Source: Spirochaetota bacterium (GTDB lineage Bacteria; Spirochaetota; UBA4802; JAFGJZ01). From it: a stretch of DNA of 17,721 bases. The notes beneath the pieces were generated by a model. It was not told where the DNA came from. It made no database searches and saw only the letters and a list, made by a program, of their open reading frames with translations. Where the stretch lies: assembly GCA_023396615.1 (NCBI GenBank), contig JAEWVM010000124.1, positions 1 to 17,721 of the forward strand. Reading direction: 5' to 3'. A program made the position numbers and the translations under genes. Shown here one piece after another: positions 4,679 through 12,085 of the stretch (position 1 is the stretch's first letter; each line of letters begins with the position of its first letter).

Positions 4679-7371
4679 GCTTTAAACGTTTCTATCGACA
4701 AAATCTTATAAGAAGATTTGATATCACCGTAAACGATATCCGCTGTTTCTCCCTGTTTCTTTTTCAGGAGAGCTTTGGCAAGTTCCGAACGGTACGAAAG
4801 AATATTCTTCTCATAATCCGCATCCCACGGACCAAGAATCGCGTACTTAATCTTTTCAGAGCTGTCAAGCTTCTCTAGCTCAACTACGGCTCCCGGCATA
4901 ACGGTCTCATTGCTGACCTTAGAAAGATCAATTATCTTTGCCTTCTTAATTTCACTATCGAGTTTAGAAATTGATTTCTTGAGAATAGACTGTTTCTCCA
5001 GAAGAGAGCTGTAATCAACATTCTCTCTCATGTCTCCTGAAAGATCGGAAGCAACAGAAAGCTCTTTTGTAAGCTGTACCATTTCAACATTTATCATTGC
5101 TGCAAGTTCTTCCGTCTTTTTGTCGAATCCGCTCTTTAGAACAAATATTTCCTCTGCATCGACATCTACCTGTTCGGTATCTTTAACATTTGACTGAGGA
5201 GCAAAATCATTAAACTTCTCAACGATTGTCTGCCTGATCTTTTCAAGCTGCCAGTCTTCAAGATAACCTGAATTAGCCGCCATGTCATACAGTTTCGCAC
5301 AGATGCCTTTATCATTTTCAGAAATAACTTTTTTCAGAATCTCATTTTCTCCGCCGAAAACTATATCAAGAACAATGTTTTTCAAACGGACGGACTTCAG
5401 TTCGATTCGCTTGAGATCATAAACAAGTCTGAAAAGAGCAAGACTCAAGTCTTTGACAGAGTAATCGAGCCAGTCATAATTCCATGAAGAAGAAAGAATG
5501 TTTCTCGCAACCCACAGGAAGAGTTCAGGAAACTCCTTCGCTCCAACAGTGACTCTTTCAATATATCCATTAATGCATTTGAACTGATGGTCGCGAATAA
5601 GAATGTTCATGATATACTTATGAATTCTAACCGGAGTCTCAAATAATATATTCCCGAATATGGACGACCAGTCATTTCTTTCTTCTCTGATGAGATTGAT
5701 AAAATCCTTCTTATAATCATAAGAAGAAATCTTTGAAGAAATTAAAGGAAGTTCTCTGCTCTCTTTTATGAAAGCTATCACTTTTACTTTTATATCATTC
5801 AATTCGCTGATTTCCGTAGAGGAATACTTCTCAAAACTTTTCAGAATAAAATAAGAAAGAATGAGCTTAGTATTTGAACCTTCGCTTGAAGCTGAGATAA
5901 AATTATCAATAAAGAGATTTATATCATTTTTCACTTCAGAAAACTGAACATTGTTAATCAAATCAAGAGCCGCATCAAGCCGGCCGCTGAATGAAGGCGC
6001 ATTCTTGTATCTTACTAAAAGATCTTCATAATATGTAACAGGCTTATCTCTAACAAAAATCTCATCTTTTTTCTGTTCAGAAAATGCGAATTCTGCATCT
6101 TTCTTGATAAGATTTTTTGCCTTGGTCCACCATTTTGACCAGTTTTTTTCCTCAACATAATCTGGAATCAAATCTTTCTTGATGGTCATAAGGTTAATTC
6201 TTTTTCCGTGCGAATTTATCAGCAGACGGAAAAATTCCATAAAGTCGGAAGTGAAAAGTTTTTTTATCTCTTCAGGATTCTCATGTCTTTGCACATAAAA
6301 ATGATCTTTCTTCAGCGGTATAAGCGACTGAAGAGCCATTTGAACAGTCATCTTATGATTTTCTTTACCTTTAAAATCCAAAACTATGTCATCCTGATTA
6401 ATTTCCTTAATCAGACCAAGTCCCCATGTACGGTGCATTACATAGTTTCCGGAATCAAAAACAATATTATTTTCAAAAGCATCAAGAGCCGTCTTTATCG
6501 GAGTTTGATAATCAGCGAGCTTGGAAATCGCCAAAAACTGCTGAAGCTGAGAATGTTCCGAATATTTTTTTTCAAAATGCTTTATGATTTTTTTTCTTGA
6601 GTCAAAATCATCTTTTCTGTTTTTGAGTACATGTTTAAGAATATCAATTGAAACATCATCATTGTCTGAATAAAATGAATACAGTCTCTTATACATATCA
6701 GCAGCAATTTCTTTTTGCTGTACGTCAGAAAGAAGTCTTTCTATCTTATCAAAATAAGGAAGTTCATCCTTTGAAGCTTCAATTATTTTATCCAGAAGTT
6801 CTGTAACTTCAGAGAAATTACCGTCTTTGATATAACCTTCAAAAGCCAGCTTTAAATATTGAGACGACTTTTGCTTATCTTCAGATAAAGCAAGTGCCAG
6901 TTTTTTTGCCACTTCTGAATCAAATCTGTTTATCTTTATAAGCTCTTCCCAGATAGGAACAGCTTCTTTAACTTTTTTCAATTTTTCATAACTTAATGCG
7001 AGAGCACGTAAAGCAGCCCTGTTTTCACCGAATTCAAGAATCCTGTCGGCGATATGACCCACAATCGCCCATTTCTGGGCATTAACATAAAGATTAAGAA
7101 GTTCCATCAGATGGCTTTTGCTGTCCATTGAATCTTTGCCGAAAGAAATGAGACCCAAAAGATACATCGCAATAACAGAGTTCTGATAATTTGCCAGATG
7201 TTCCCGGCAATGCTTTACAAGCTCTTCTTCTGCTGATTCGCCTGCGGCAGAATTATAAAAATCATCCAGAACTTTAAATCTATTGATGCTGATGTCTTTG
7301 GGATTTATTCTTCCCCAAAGTTCCTCTTTAAGAAGTGATTCAAGCCTTTCAATTATTTTTTCTTTAGACAT
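4675..7371 (-). CDS. greA: Transcript cleavage factor GreA with long N-terminal helical-repeat extension
   Basis: The last 150 or so residues are a GreA domain, which enters the RNA polymerase secondary channel and stimulates cleavage of backtracked RNA. Its coiled-coil tip keeps the acidic pair Asp780 and Glu783 (GDMRENVDY), matching GDLKENAEY in E. coli GreA, so cleavage activity should be intact. The C-terminal part (YAILGPWDADYEKNILSY...ELAKALLKKKQGE) matches the FKBP-like GreA domain. The N-terminal 700 or so residues are mostly helical, with TPR-like repeats (for example around 95-200). They include a short HRTWGLGLI...VLDF segment (313-333) that may be a small beta domain. At 898 residues it is close to the roughly 900-residue GreA known from Borrelia, so the fusion is lineage-typical. 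The ATG at 7371 is preceded by AGGAG, 8 nt away. It appears to be transcribed alone. Confidence 0.9.
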   Translation of the reverse strand: MSKEKIIERLESLLKEELWGRINPKDISINRFKVLDDFYNSAAGESAEEELVKHCREHLANYQNSVIAMYLLGLISFGKDSMDSKSHLMELLNLYVNAQKWAIVGHIADRILEFGENRAALRALALSYEKLKKVKEAVPIWEELIKINRFDSEVAKKLALALSEDKQKSSQYLKLAFEGYIKDGNFSEVTELLDKIIEASKDELPYFDKIERLLSDVQQKEIAADMYKRLYSFYSDNDDVSIDILKHVLKNRKDDFDSRKKIIKHFEKKYSEHSQLQQFLAISKLADYQTPIKTALDAFENNIVFDSGNYVMHRTWGLGLIKEINQDDIVLDFKGKENHKMTVQMALQSLIPLKKDHFYVQRHENPEEIKKLFTSDFMEFFRLLINSHGKRINLMTIKKDLIPDYVEEKNWSKWWTKAKNLIKKDAEFAFSEQKKDEIFVRDKPVTYYEDLLVRYKNAPSFSGRLDAALDLINNVQFSEVKNDINLFIDNFISASSEGSNTKLILSYFILKSFEKYSSTEISELNDIKVKVIAFIKESRELPLISSKISSYDYKKDFINLIREERNDWSSIFGNILFETPVRIHKYIMNILIRDHQFKCINGYIERVTVGAKEFPELFLWVARNILSSSWNYDWLDYSVKDLSLALFRLVYDLKRIELKSVRLKNIVLDIVFGGENEILKKVISENDKGICAKLYDMAANSGYLEDWQLEKIRQTIVEKFNDFAPQSNVKDTEQVDVDAEEIFVLKSGFDKKTEELAAMINVEMVQLTKELSVASDLSGDMRENVDYSSLLEKQSILKKSISKLDSEIKKAKIIDLSKVSNETVMPGAVVELEKLDSSEKIKYAILGPWDADYEKNILSYRSELAKALLKKKQGETADIVYGDIKSSYKILSIETFKA

Positions 7372-7427
7372 CCCTTCTTCTCCTTTTCTTCATGTTATAA
7401 TGCATTGATCATTTTTTCATTGCCGCA

Positions 7428-7464
7428 TAAAACAAAAGAGTACCCTTACATGGATACTCTTTTG
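7428..7464 (-). terminator. Terminator after the flaA pair
   Basis: CAAAAGAGTA (7433-7442) pairs perfectly with TACTCTTTTG (7455-7464). On the minus strand the stem is followed by TTTTA (7432-7428). It lies 23 nt past the stop of the second flaA gene and separates that operon from greA. Confidence 0.8.
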
Positions 7465-7486
7465 AACAGATCCATTTGTAATTAAA

Positions 7487-8290
7487 TTACTTCGGACTAT
7501 CCGCTTTTTTCTCCGGCTCTTTCGAATCATCTTTTATCGAATCAAAGTTTTTCTCAAGACCCTCGCCGTCAAAGTTTACTTCAAAAGTTTCAGTAAGAAC
7601 TTTAATCTGGTCAAAAAAGAAAAATGTATTATCCGTCGATGCGTGAGGTGTTGATCTCAAAATTATTCTTTCAAGTTTCAGCGTTCTTGTCTGAGGAAAA
7701 GTGTCCGTATCCTGAGGAATATATTTCGGAATATCAGCCTTAACCGGCTGCCATCCAACGAAGTTAACTGAACCGAATTTCAGAATATGAACATTATCCT
7801 TATAATCTTTTACCCATGCTTCAAGTTTATAGTCCTGACCTCTTCCATGTACCCATATAGAAAGAGCACGTGAACGGCCTGGCATCTGAAGAGGTTTTTC
7901 AGGAATCAAATGAACTGAATTATATCCAGGATACTTGAACTGAAAATTAATTCCCAATACTTTTGTTTTCTGAAGACCTTTTCCGTTTGCCGCCCATTTT
8001 TCAACTGCTAAATCGGCAGGACCGCCTTCAACAGTTTTCAGCTGAACATGCTTAACAGGATTTCTTCTTTTCTTGTTGTCGCCTTCTTCCTTAAGCATCT
8101 TTGGTGTAGTTTCAACATTCCATTTAACTTCTTCTGTTTCGAAGTCATCAACTACAACAGCTCTCACTTCTTCCTGACTGATGTCAGGCTGAACATTTGT
8201 TACTATTTTTGAAAAGGAACGGCTCACAGCAAACACAAGAGTTACTGTTAAAACTGCAACCGTTATCCTTTTTATTTTTACTATACTCAT
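7487..8290 (-). CDS. flaA1: Flagellar filament outer layer (sheath) protein FlaA, FlaA1-like
   Basis: FlaA proteins coat or flank the FlaB core of the periplasmic flagellum in spirochaetes and stiffen it. The 267-residue protein has an N-terminal export signal (IKRITVAVLTVTLVFAVSRS, about 6-25). The FlaA core spans about 110-235: VLGINFQFKYPGYNSVHLIP, LSIWVHGRGQDYKLEAWVKD, GSVNFVGWQPVKADIP and FFFFDQIKVLTE. A charged tail (about 245-267, rich in Lys, Asp and Glu) is less conserved. The ATG at 8290 has an excellent ribosome site (GGAGG, 5 nt away). It lies 40 nt downstream of a second flaA gene and ends at a strong terminator, so the two form an operon. Assignment as FlaA1 rather than FlaA2 rests on the order and on the neighbour resembling FlaA2. 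Confidence 0.85.
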   Translation of the reverse strand: MSIVKIKRITVAVLTVTLVFAVSRSFSKIVTNVQPDISQEEVRAVVVDDFETEEVKWNVETTPKMLKEEGDNKKRRNPVKHVQLKTVEGGPADLAVEKWAANGKGLQKTKVLGINFQFKYPGYNSVHLIPEKPLQMPGRSRALSIWVHGRGQDYKLEAWVKDYKDNVHILKFGSVNFVGWQPVKADIPKYIPQDTDTFPQTRTLKLERIILRSTPHASTDNTFFFFDQIKVLTETFEVNFDGEGLEKNFDSIKDDSKEPEKKADSPK

Positions 8291-8330
8291 TTTTTCCTCC
8301 GCCTTAGCGCACTTATCTTATTACTGAATA

Positions 8331-9083
8331 TTACCAGTTGTCTCTGATATTAGGATCTCCGGTAAACTCAGAAAGATCTGTAATAACTGTCAGGTTATCA
8401 AAGTACGAGTAGAACGTACCCGGAACTTCATAAAGATCACTTTCTATGAACAATGAAACAAAATGAAGATTTTTATCAAGAAAAGCGTAGCTCGGCGACT
8501 GCGGAAGCCAGCCGGGAACAACAACGCTCATTTCTCTCCATCCCCAGAAATCAAGTTTCCCGATTTTAATTTTATGAATGTGTCCTTTGTAATCTCTAAG
8601 TTTAACATAAAGAGTGTGTCTCATCTTTCTTCCTAAAACCCACACTTTTATTTCCTTAGCCTTACCGCGGATAATGTACTCGTTCGGAGGAAGAATTTCA
8701 ACACGGTCAAAACCTCTGTCTATAAAATAGGTTTTAACACCAAGAACATGTTCATTCTTGTGTACAATGCCGTTATCATCTTCCAAAGGTATATCAACCG
8801 GTTCAACAGTTCCATCGTCCTTTATGGTCGATGGTTTTCCCGGATATTTACGAATTTTTGTGTCGCCGAGAGGACAAGTCGCAGTGGCTCGCCAGTCTTC
8901 ACACTCTTCAAAATCATTAAGCCAGTCCTGAACAAGACCGTCCTGTTTCTTTTTGGTTCCTTCCTTTGTTTCTGCAGCCGTAGTAGTACCTGCTTCCTGA
9001 GCAAAGATTTTGTAGTCGCTTACCGCAATAACTAGAAATCCTACCAGAACCGGCAACAATAAGGATTTTAACTCCTTTCTCAT
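8331..9083 (-). CDS. flaA2: Flagellar filament outer layer (sheath) protein FlaA, FlaA2-like
   Basis: This is the second FlaA-family sheath protein, exported to the periplasm. I use the ATG at 9081-9083 (MRKELKSLLLPVLVGFLVIAV), which has AAAAGGAG 9 nt upstream; a TTG at 9092 directly abuts that site and is unlikely. Residues 1-29 are a signal peptide, probably cut after IFA. A low-complexity Thr/Lys/Glu segment follows. The core (about 110-240) contains EIKVWVLGRKMRHTLYVKLRD, KIGKLDFWGWREMSVVVPGW, LHFVSLFIESDLYEVPG and YFDNLTVITDL. This is parallel to the neighbour's core and resembles Leptospira FlaA2 as I remember it. Two promoters precede it. Three cysteines-free regions aside, the only cysteines lie near residues 55-65 (ECEDWRATATC), a possible disulfide. 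Confidence 0.85.
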   Translation of the reverse strand: MRKELKSLLLPVLVGFLVIAVSDYKIFAQEAGTTTAAETKEGTKKKQDGLVQDWLNDFEECEDWRATATCPLGDTKIRKYPGKPSTIKDDGTVEPVDIPLEDDNGIVHKNEHVLGVKTYFIDRGFDRVEILPPNEYIIRGKAKEIKVWVLGRKMRHTLYVKLRDYKGHIHKIKIGKLDFWGWREMSVVVPGWLPQSPSYAFLDKNLHFVSLFIESDLYEVPGTFYSYFDNLTVITDLSEFTGDPNIRDNW

Positions 9084-9188
9084 TTGCGACAACTCCTTTT
9101 ATAAAAATTTAATCACGTAGAATTTCTTCAAGATATCTCACAATACTGAAGAATGAAAGTAGTCCATAGGAAGGACACTCTCGTTACT

Positions 9189-9215
9189 TTATCGGCATTT
9201 AAAGCGTAAAAATTA
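9189..9215 (-). promoter_or_regulatory. Sigma-28 (FliA)-type flagellar promoter of the flaA operon
   Basis: On the minus strand TAATTTTT (9215-9208), 11 nt, then GCCGATAA (9196-9189). The known FliA consensus is TAAAGTTT-N11-GCCGATAA, so the -10 element is exact and 14 of 16 bases match overall. The expected start near 9182 leaves a leader of about 100 nt before flaA2. Confidence 0.65.
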
Positions 9216-9253
9216 AATATTAATTCGCATTCAGCCAACTCTGATCGAAAATA

Positions 9254-9281
9254 ATTATAAAGAGAAAAATATAATTGTCAA
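9254..9281 (-). promoter_or_regulatory. Consensus sigma-70 promoter upstream of the flaA operon
   Basis: On the minus strand TTGACA (9281-9276), a 16-nt spacer, and TATAAT (9259-9254): both hexamers are perfect and the spacing is 1 nt short of optimum. It lies between the lexA stop and the sigma-28-type promoter, so the flaA genes may have a constitutive and a flagellar-class promoter in tandem. Confidence 0.65.
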
Positions 9282-9314
9282 CTAATTAATCGAAGAGCAA
9301 TAAATCGAATTTTT

Positions 9315-9929
9315 TTAATGGTAAAAACGCATCAATCCAGAAAGAACTCCCATAATACTTATGTCATCTGACATAATCGGGGAATATGCGGGATTCTCTG
9401 CACGAAGAAGAACTTTACTATCCTTTAGCATTAGAGTTTTCAATGTCGCCTCGCCTTCAACCAACGCAGCTACAATATTTCCGTTTTCCGCTCTGTTTTG
9501 TTTTTTGATTAAAACGATATCACCGTCAAAAATTCCGGCACCCGTCATTGAATCGCCTTTAACACTGAGAGCGAAAAATTCACCCCTTCCGATATAGTCT
9601 TTGGGAAATTCAATATATTCTTCAATATTTTCTTCCGCAAAAACCGGCAAACCCGCTGCAATTTTTCCAACCAAAGGAATTGAAACGGTGTTTTTCTTTT
9701 CTTCTGATTTTCCGATTAGAATTTCAATAGCACGCGATTTATTCTGACCGCACCGGATAAAACCTTTCTTTTCAATAGCCTTCAGGTGATCATATGCGCC
9801 TTTGGCCGTCATCGAAAACCTCTCGGCAATTTCTCTGACTGTCGGGGGAAGACCTGTATCGTCGATTATCGTTTTTATATACTGAAAGACTTCATTCTGC
9901 TTTTCTGTAAGAATCTGTGTTTTTTTCAT
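9315..9929 (-). CDS. lexA: LexA repressor, SOS response
   Basis: LexA represses DNA-damage genes and cleaves itself when bound to RecA filaments. From the ATG at 9927-9929 it is 204 residues (MKKTQILTEKQNEVF). Residues 1-70 are the winged-helix domain with PPTVREIAERFSMTAKGAYDHLKAIEKKG (29-56), close to the Leptospira LexA pattern. The self-cleavage site is Ala92-Gly93 (KIAAGLP). The catalytic pair is Ser127 (VKGDSM) and Lys164 (EATLKTL). All functional residues are therefore present. A GTG at 9950 would add seven residues, but it lies inside the palindromic operator and lacks a ribosome site. The chosen ATG also has only a weak site, so a very short leader is likely. The gene follows two STAS genes but begins with its own operator, so it is probably an independent autoregulated unit. 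Confidence 0.93.
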   Translation of the reverse strand: MKKTQILTEKQNEVFQYIKTIIDDTGLPPTVREIAERFSMTAKGAYDHLKAIEKKGFIRCGQNKSRAIEILIGKSEEKKNTVSIPLVGKIAAGLPVFAEENIEEYIEFPKDYIGRGEFFALSVKGDSMTGAGIFDGDIVLIKKQNRAENGNIVAALVEGEATLKTLMLKDSKVLLRAENPAYSPIMSDDISIMGVLSGLMRFYH

Positions 9930-9940
9930 AGCTTCAATAA

Positions 9941-9956
9941 CTATACGCACGTATAG
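9941..9956. promoter_or_regulatory. Palindromic candidate LexA operator
   Basis: CTATACG-CA-CGTATAG is a perfect 7+2+7 palindrome ending 12 nt before the lexA ATG. Read on the minus strand it contains TATAGT (9945-9940), a 5/6 match to a -10 box, so a repressor bound here would block transcription. It does not match the LexA boxes I know: E. coli CTG-N10-CAG, Bacillus-type CGAAC-N4-GTTCG, or TTTG-N5-CAAA reported for Leptospira. LexA autorepression through it is inferred from position. Confidence 0.6.
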
Positions 9957-9967
9957 ATGTCAAGCAA

Positions 9968-10330
9968 TTAGCGGAAAGAATCCAGAAGATCCGTTTCTGA
10001 AGAAAATACCGAAATAGACTCAGGAACATTAACCATTGAAAGAAGACGCTGATTTTTCTGCGAAAGATTTGCAACAGCAACTTTCCCTTTTTTTTCCTTA
10101 ACCAAATTTGCCAGACGGATCAGCATGCTCAAACCTGAGCTGTCAATCTCCTCATTTTCCTTAAAATCGGCATATAAATACTTAGCGCCGCCGTCGATTA
10201 ATGTTTTCAAAACAAGCCAGACTTCACGAGAGATTGCATAATCTACATCTTTCGGCATCACAATTTTATATACTGCCGCCGAATCTGAAATACTATCCGC
10301 AGGCGAAAGGCTGACAATATCTATCTGCAA
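9968..10330 (-). CDS. STAS-domain protein, anti-anti-sigma factor-like (second of two)
   Basis: A 120-residue single STAS domain, like SpoIIAA and RsbV, which bind anti-sigma kinases and are switched off by serine phosphorylation. The key loop is IDSSGLSMLI, with Asp63 and candidate phospho-Ser64 aligned to Asp57-Ser58 of SpoIIAA. The start is a TTG at 10328-10330, 1 nt past the upstream STAS stop. Its GGAGG site lies in the last codons of that gene, about 11 nt away, so translation is probably coupled. No ATG is available before residue 25, which would remove the first strand of the domain. No sigma factor, serine kinase or phosphatase gene is in the window, so the partner is unknown. Confidence 0.8.
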   Translation of the reverse strand: MQIDIVSLSPADSISDSAAVYKIVMPKDVDYAISREVWLVLKTLIDGGAKYLYADFKENEEIDSSGLSMLIRLANLVKEKKGKVAVANLSQKNQRLLSMVNVPESISVFSSETDLLDSFR

Positions 10331-10331
10331 T

Positions 10332-10712
10332 TTAAAATTTTCCTCCGGTCAAAAAGGTACGGGCCTCTGAATTATTATCCATTACAAAAAAGAACCGTGA
10401 AATATCAAGCGGCTTAAGCATCACTTCAACATTTTCCGAGATATTAGTTATAACGAGGGCTCCTTTGACGGATTTTATAAGTTTTGAAGCGTTTATTAAA
10501 ACGGAAATTCCTATGCTGTCTACAAAATCGAGATTTTTCATATCTATAATTATCCTTCTGGCTCCGCCTTTTACCATTGTTCGGAAGATTCCCCAGAAAG
10601 AATCACACAAATGCATTGAACGGAAAAAATCCGCTTCAAAAATAAAAATGGAACCGACTGCATCGGCCTCTACATCATTTGAAGTAGAAATCAGTTCAGC
10701 AGACAAAATCAT
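10332..10712 (-). CDS. STAS-domain protein, anti-anti-sigma factor-like (first of two)
   Basis: From the ATG at 10710-10712, with GGAG 6 nt upstream, this encodes 126 residues (MILSAELISTSNDVEAD). A longer reading frame to 10820 has no ribosome site and encodes a non-STAS-like leader. The STAS core is about residues 18-120: GGARRIIIDMKNLDFVDSIGISVLINASKLI (49-79), then ALVITNISENVEVMLK. The phosphoacceptor loop is DSIG instead of the usual DSSG; the candidate serine (Ser66) is kept, and only the second serine is replaced. The pair of STAS genes differ clearly in sequence, so they are not a recent duplication. They probably belong to one partner-switching module or feed two different kinases. 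Confidence 0.82.
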   Translation of the reverse strand: MILSAELISTSNDVEADAVGSIFIFEADFFRSMHLCDSFWGIFRTMVKGGARRIIIDMKNLDFVDSIGISVLINASKLIKSVKGALVITNISENVEVMLKPLDISRFFFVMDNNSEARTFLTGGKF

Positions 10713-10771
10713 TATCAACTCCGTTTGAAACACGAGAACGCTAACATAAAAAGTAAAAAAATTCAAGCTAT

Positions 10772-10788
10772 TAATTATGTCATAATTA
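10772..10788. promoter_or_regulatory. Palindrome upstream of the STAS pair
   Basis: TAATTATG-T-CATAATTA has two perfect 8-bp arms around one base. It lies 60 nt before the first STAS start, in the 132-bp gap that separates it from the lipoprotein gene. It may be an operator for the STAS genes. A+T-rich palindromes arise easily by chance, and no clear promoter could be fixed next to it. Confidence 0.35.
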
Positions 10789-10844
10789 CAACATATATTT
10801 AAGCATCTGAATGGCGGCAAATTGCCAGTTGTTTCTTTTACAAA

Positions 10845-11933
10845 TTAACGTTTAGGCATAAACCACGGATCCGCATCATAACGGTCATAATTTCCGCCAT
10901 CACTGTTATCATAAACAACAACAAAGGAAAGGTCTCCATTATCAGTTAGCGTAGGTTCTCCAACCCCTGCGGTGTTTCCTGCAGAAACAACAAGCTGACG
11001 GCTACCCCAGCTGCTCCAATCACCGGGATTCTGCTGCACAACCCTGAACACGGCAAGTTTTCCATCAATATTAGTTGCGGAGAAATACAAGAAGTAATCT
11101 CCATTACTATCTCTGTACAAATGAGGCTGATGCTCCTGCGAAACAGTATTTACCGTACTCAGATTATTAACAGCAGACCAGCTGGCTCCGTTATCAGTGC
11201 TGATTGAATAGTAAATATCATGACTTCCCAAGCCGCCCGGGTAATCACTGCTATCAAACATCAAGACAATAGTATTACTTCCGACATACTCCATATCAGG
11301 ATTATCCTCAGTATATGCCGAGTGAGGAAAATTAGCAAGGGGTGCTTCTGTACCGGAGGGATTCAATCCTGCATTATCAACGCTCCAAATATCAAGATCA
11401 TATGTCGAAGCTTTATTGTTTGAGGTAAAAACAAACTTTTCAAGAACTGATCCGGTTTTTCTATAAGAAAATGGAGCTCCTTCGCTAAAAACAGATTTAG
11501 AAACTCCGGAATTCGTCCAGCTAGAAAATTTTTCAGACACAGAGTTTCTATGCGAATATAAAATATCGCCATGTATCCAGGAAGTTCTTCCTGCCGGATT
11601 TGAAACAAGATCCATTCCGTACAAAGGACCGCGCAAATAAGGACCGAACTGATCAGGATCGAGTCCTGCTAAACTAAAAGAAAGCATATCTCCCGGAACA
11701 TAAACGCAATACAAATCAAGACCGTCCCGGCTGATATGTATCCCATCTTCCCATCCCATGGTTGATAGATTTTGCATGTAAGGCGAATAAAACTCAGAAG
11801 GCAGCTCATTGACAACTGCGGCATTTTCCTTTATATTTGTCCATATTTCTTCCTTTGTCATATCAGAACTTTTATCACTGCCGCAAACGGATAATGCCAA
11901 TGCAGAAAATAGAATTAATTTATTTTTAATCAT
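10845..11933 (-). CDS. Candidate lipoprotein with Asp-box beta-propeller-like repeats
   Basis: I do not recognise a named family for this 362-residue protein. Residues 1-17 look like a lipoprotein signal peptide ending LALSVC, with Cys17 followed by Gly-Ser-Asp-Lys. Valine just before the cysteine is unusual, but spirochaetal lipoboxes are relaxed. The body has sialidase-type repeats: one exact Asp box, STDNGASW (around 246), within IYYSISTDNGASWSAVNNL, and repeated blade-like stretches such as HLYRDSNGDYFLYFSATNIDGKLAVF and ILYSHRNSVSEKFSSWT. This points to an extracytoplasmic beta-propeller, but sialidase catalytic residues (the Arg triad, the Arg-Ile-Pro motif) are not evident. The ATG at 11933 lacks a close ribosome site. 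It is probably transcribed alone: the preceding gene ends at a terminator and a promoter candidate lies just upstream. Confidence 0.75.
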   Translation of the reverse strand: MIKNKLILFSALALSVCGSDKSSDMTKEEIWTNIKENAAVVNELPSEFYSPYMQNLSTMGWEDGIHISRDGLDLYCVYVPGDMLSFSLAGLDPDQFGPYLRGPLYGMDLVSNPAGRTSWIHGDILYSHRNSVSEKFSSWTNSGVSKSVFSEGAPFSYRKTGSVLEKFVFTSNNKASTYDLDIWSVDNAGLNPSGTEAPLANFPHSAYTEDNPDMEYVGSNTIVLMFDSSDYPGGLGSHDIYYSISTDNGASWSAVNNLSTVNTVSQEHQPHLYRDSNGDYFLYFSATNIDGKLAVFRVVQQNPGDWSSWGSRQLVVSAGNTAGVGEPTLTDNGDLSFVVVYDNSDGGNYDRYDADPWFMPKR

Positions 11934-11956
11934 ATAATATTTCAGAGCCTCTTCAT

Positions 11957-11985
11957 AATATATAATAAAAGTGATTTATCAGCAA
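11957..11985 (-). promoter_or_regulatory. Promoter candidate for the propeller lipoprotein
   Basis: On the minus strand TTGCTG (11985-11980), a 17-nt spacer, and TATATT (11962-11957). The -10 box matches 5/6 and the -35 box only 3/6. The predicted start would leave a leader of about 15-20 nt before the ATG at 11933. Confidence 0.4.
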
Positions 11986-12025
11986 TTATATTTATTACCT
12001 TTTATCTGAACATTAATTCTAACAT

Positions 12026-12059
12026 AAAAAACCCCGGCCGAATTTCTCTTGCCGGGGCT
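12026..12059 (-). terminator. Intrinsic terminator of the 12086-12754 gene
   Basis: On the minus strand GCCCCGGC (12058-12051 and flank) pairs with the GCCGGGG arm (12038-12032 read in reverse), followed by TTTTTT (12031-12026). The stem is at least 7 bp and all G-C. It lies about 27 nt past the stop and is one of the strongest terminators in the window. Confidence 0.88.
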
Positions 12060-12085
12060 TGTATTACCTATTCAATAGTAAAAAA

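Noticed and set aside
9942..9963. TTGACA (9963-9958) as -35 box for lexA
   Set aside because: The nearest good -10 (TATAGT, 9945-9940) is only 12 nt away, too short for sigma-70. A weaker TTGCTT at 9967-9962 fits better.
10811..10830. GGCAAATTGCC hairpin as terminator of the STAS or propeller unit
   Set aside because: The stem is 5 bp with a single-base loop and no T-run on either side.
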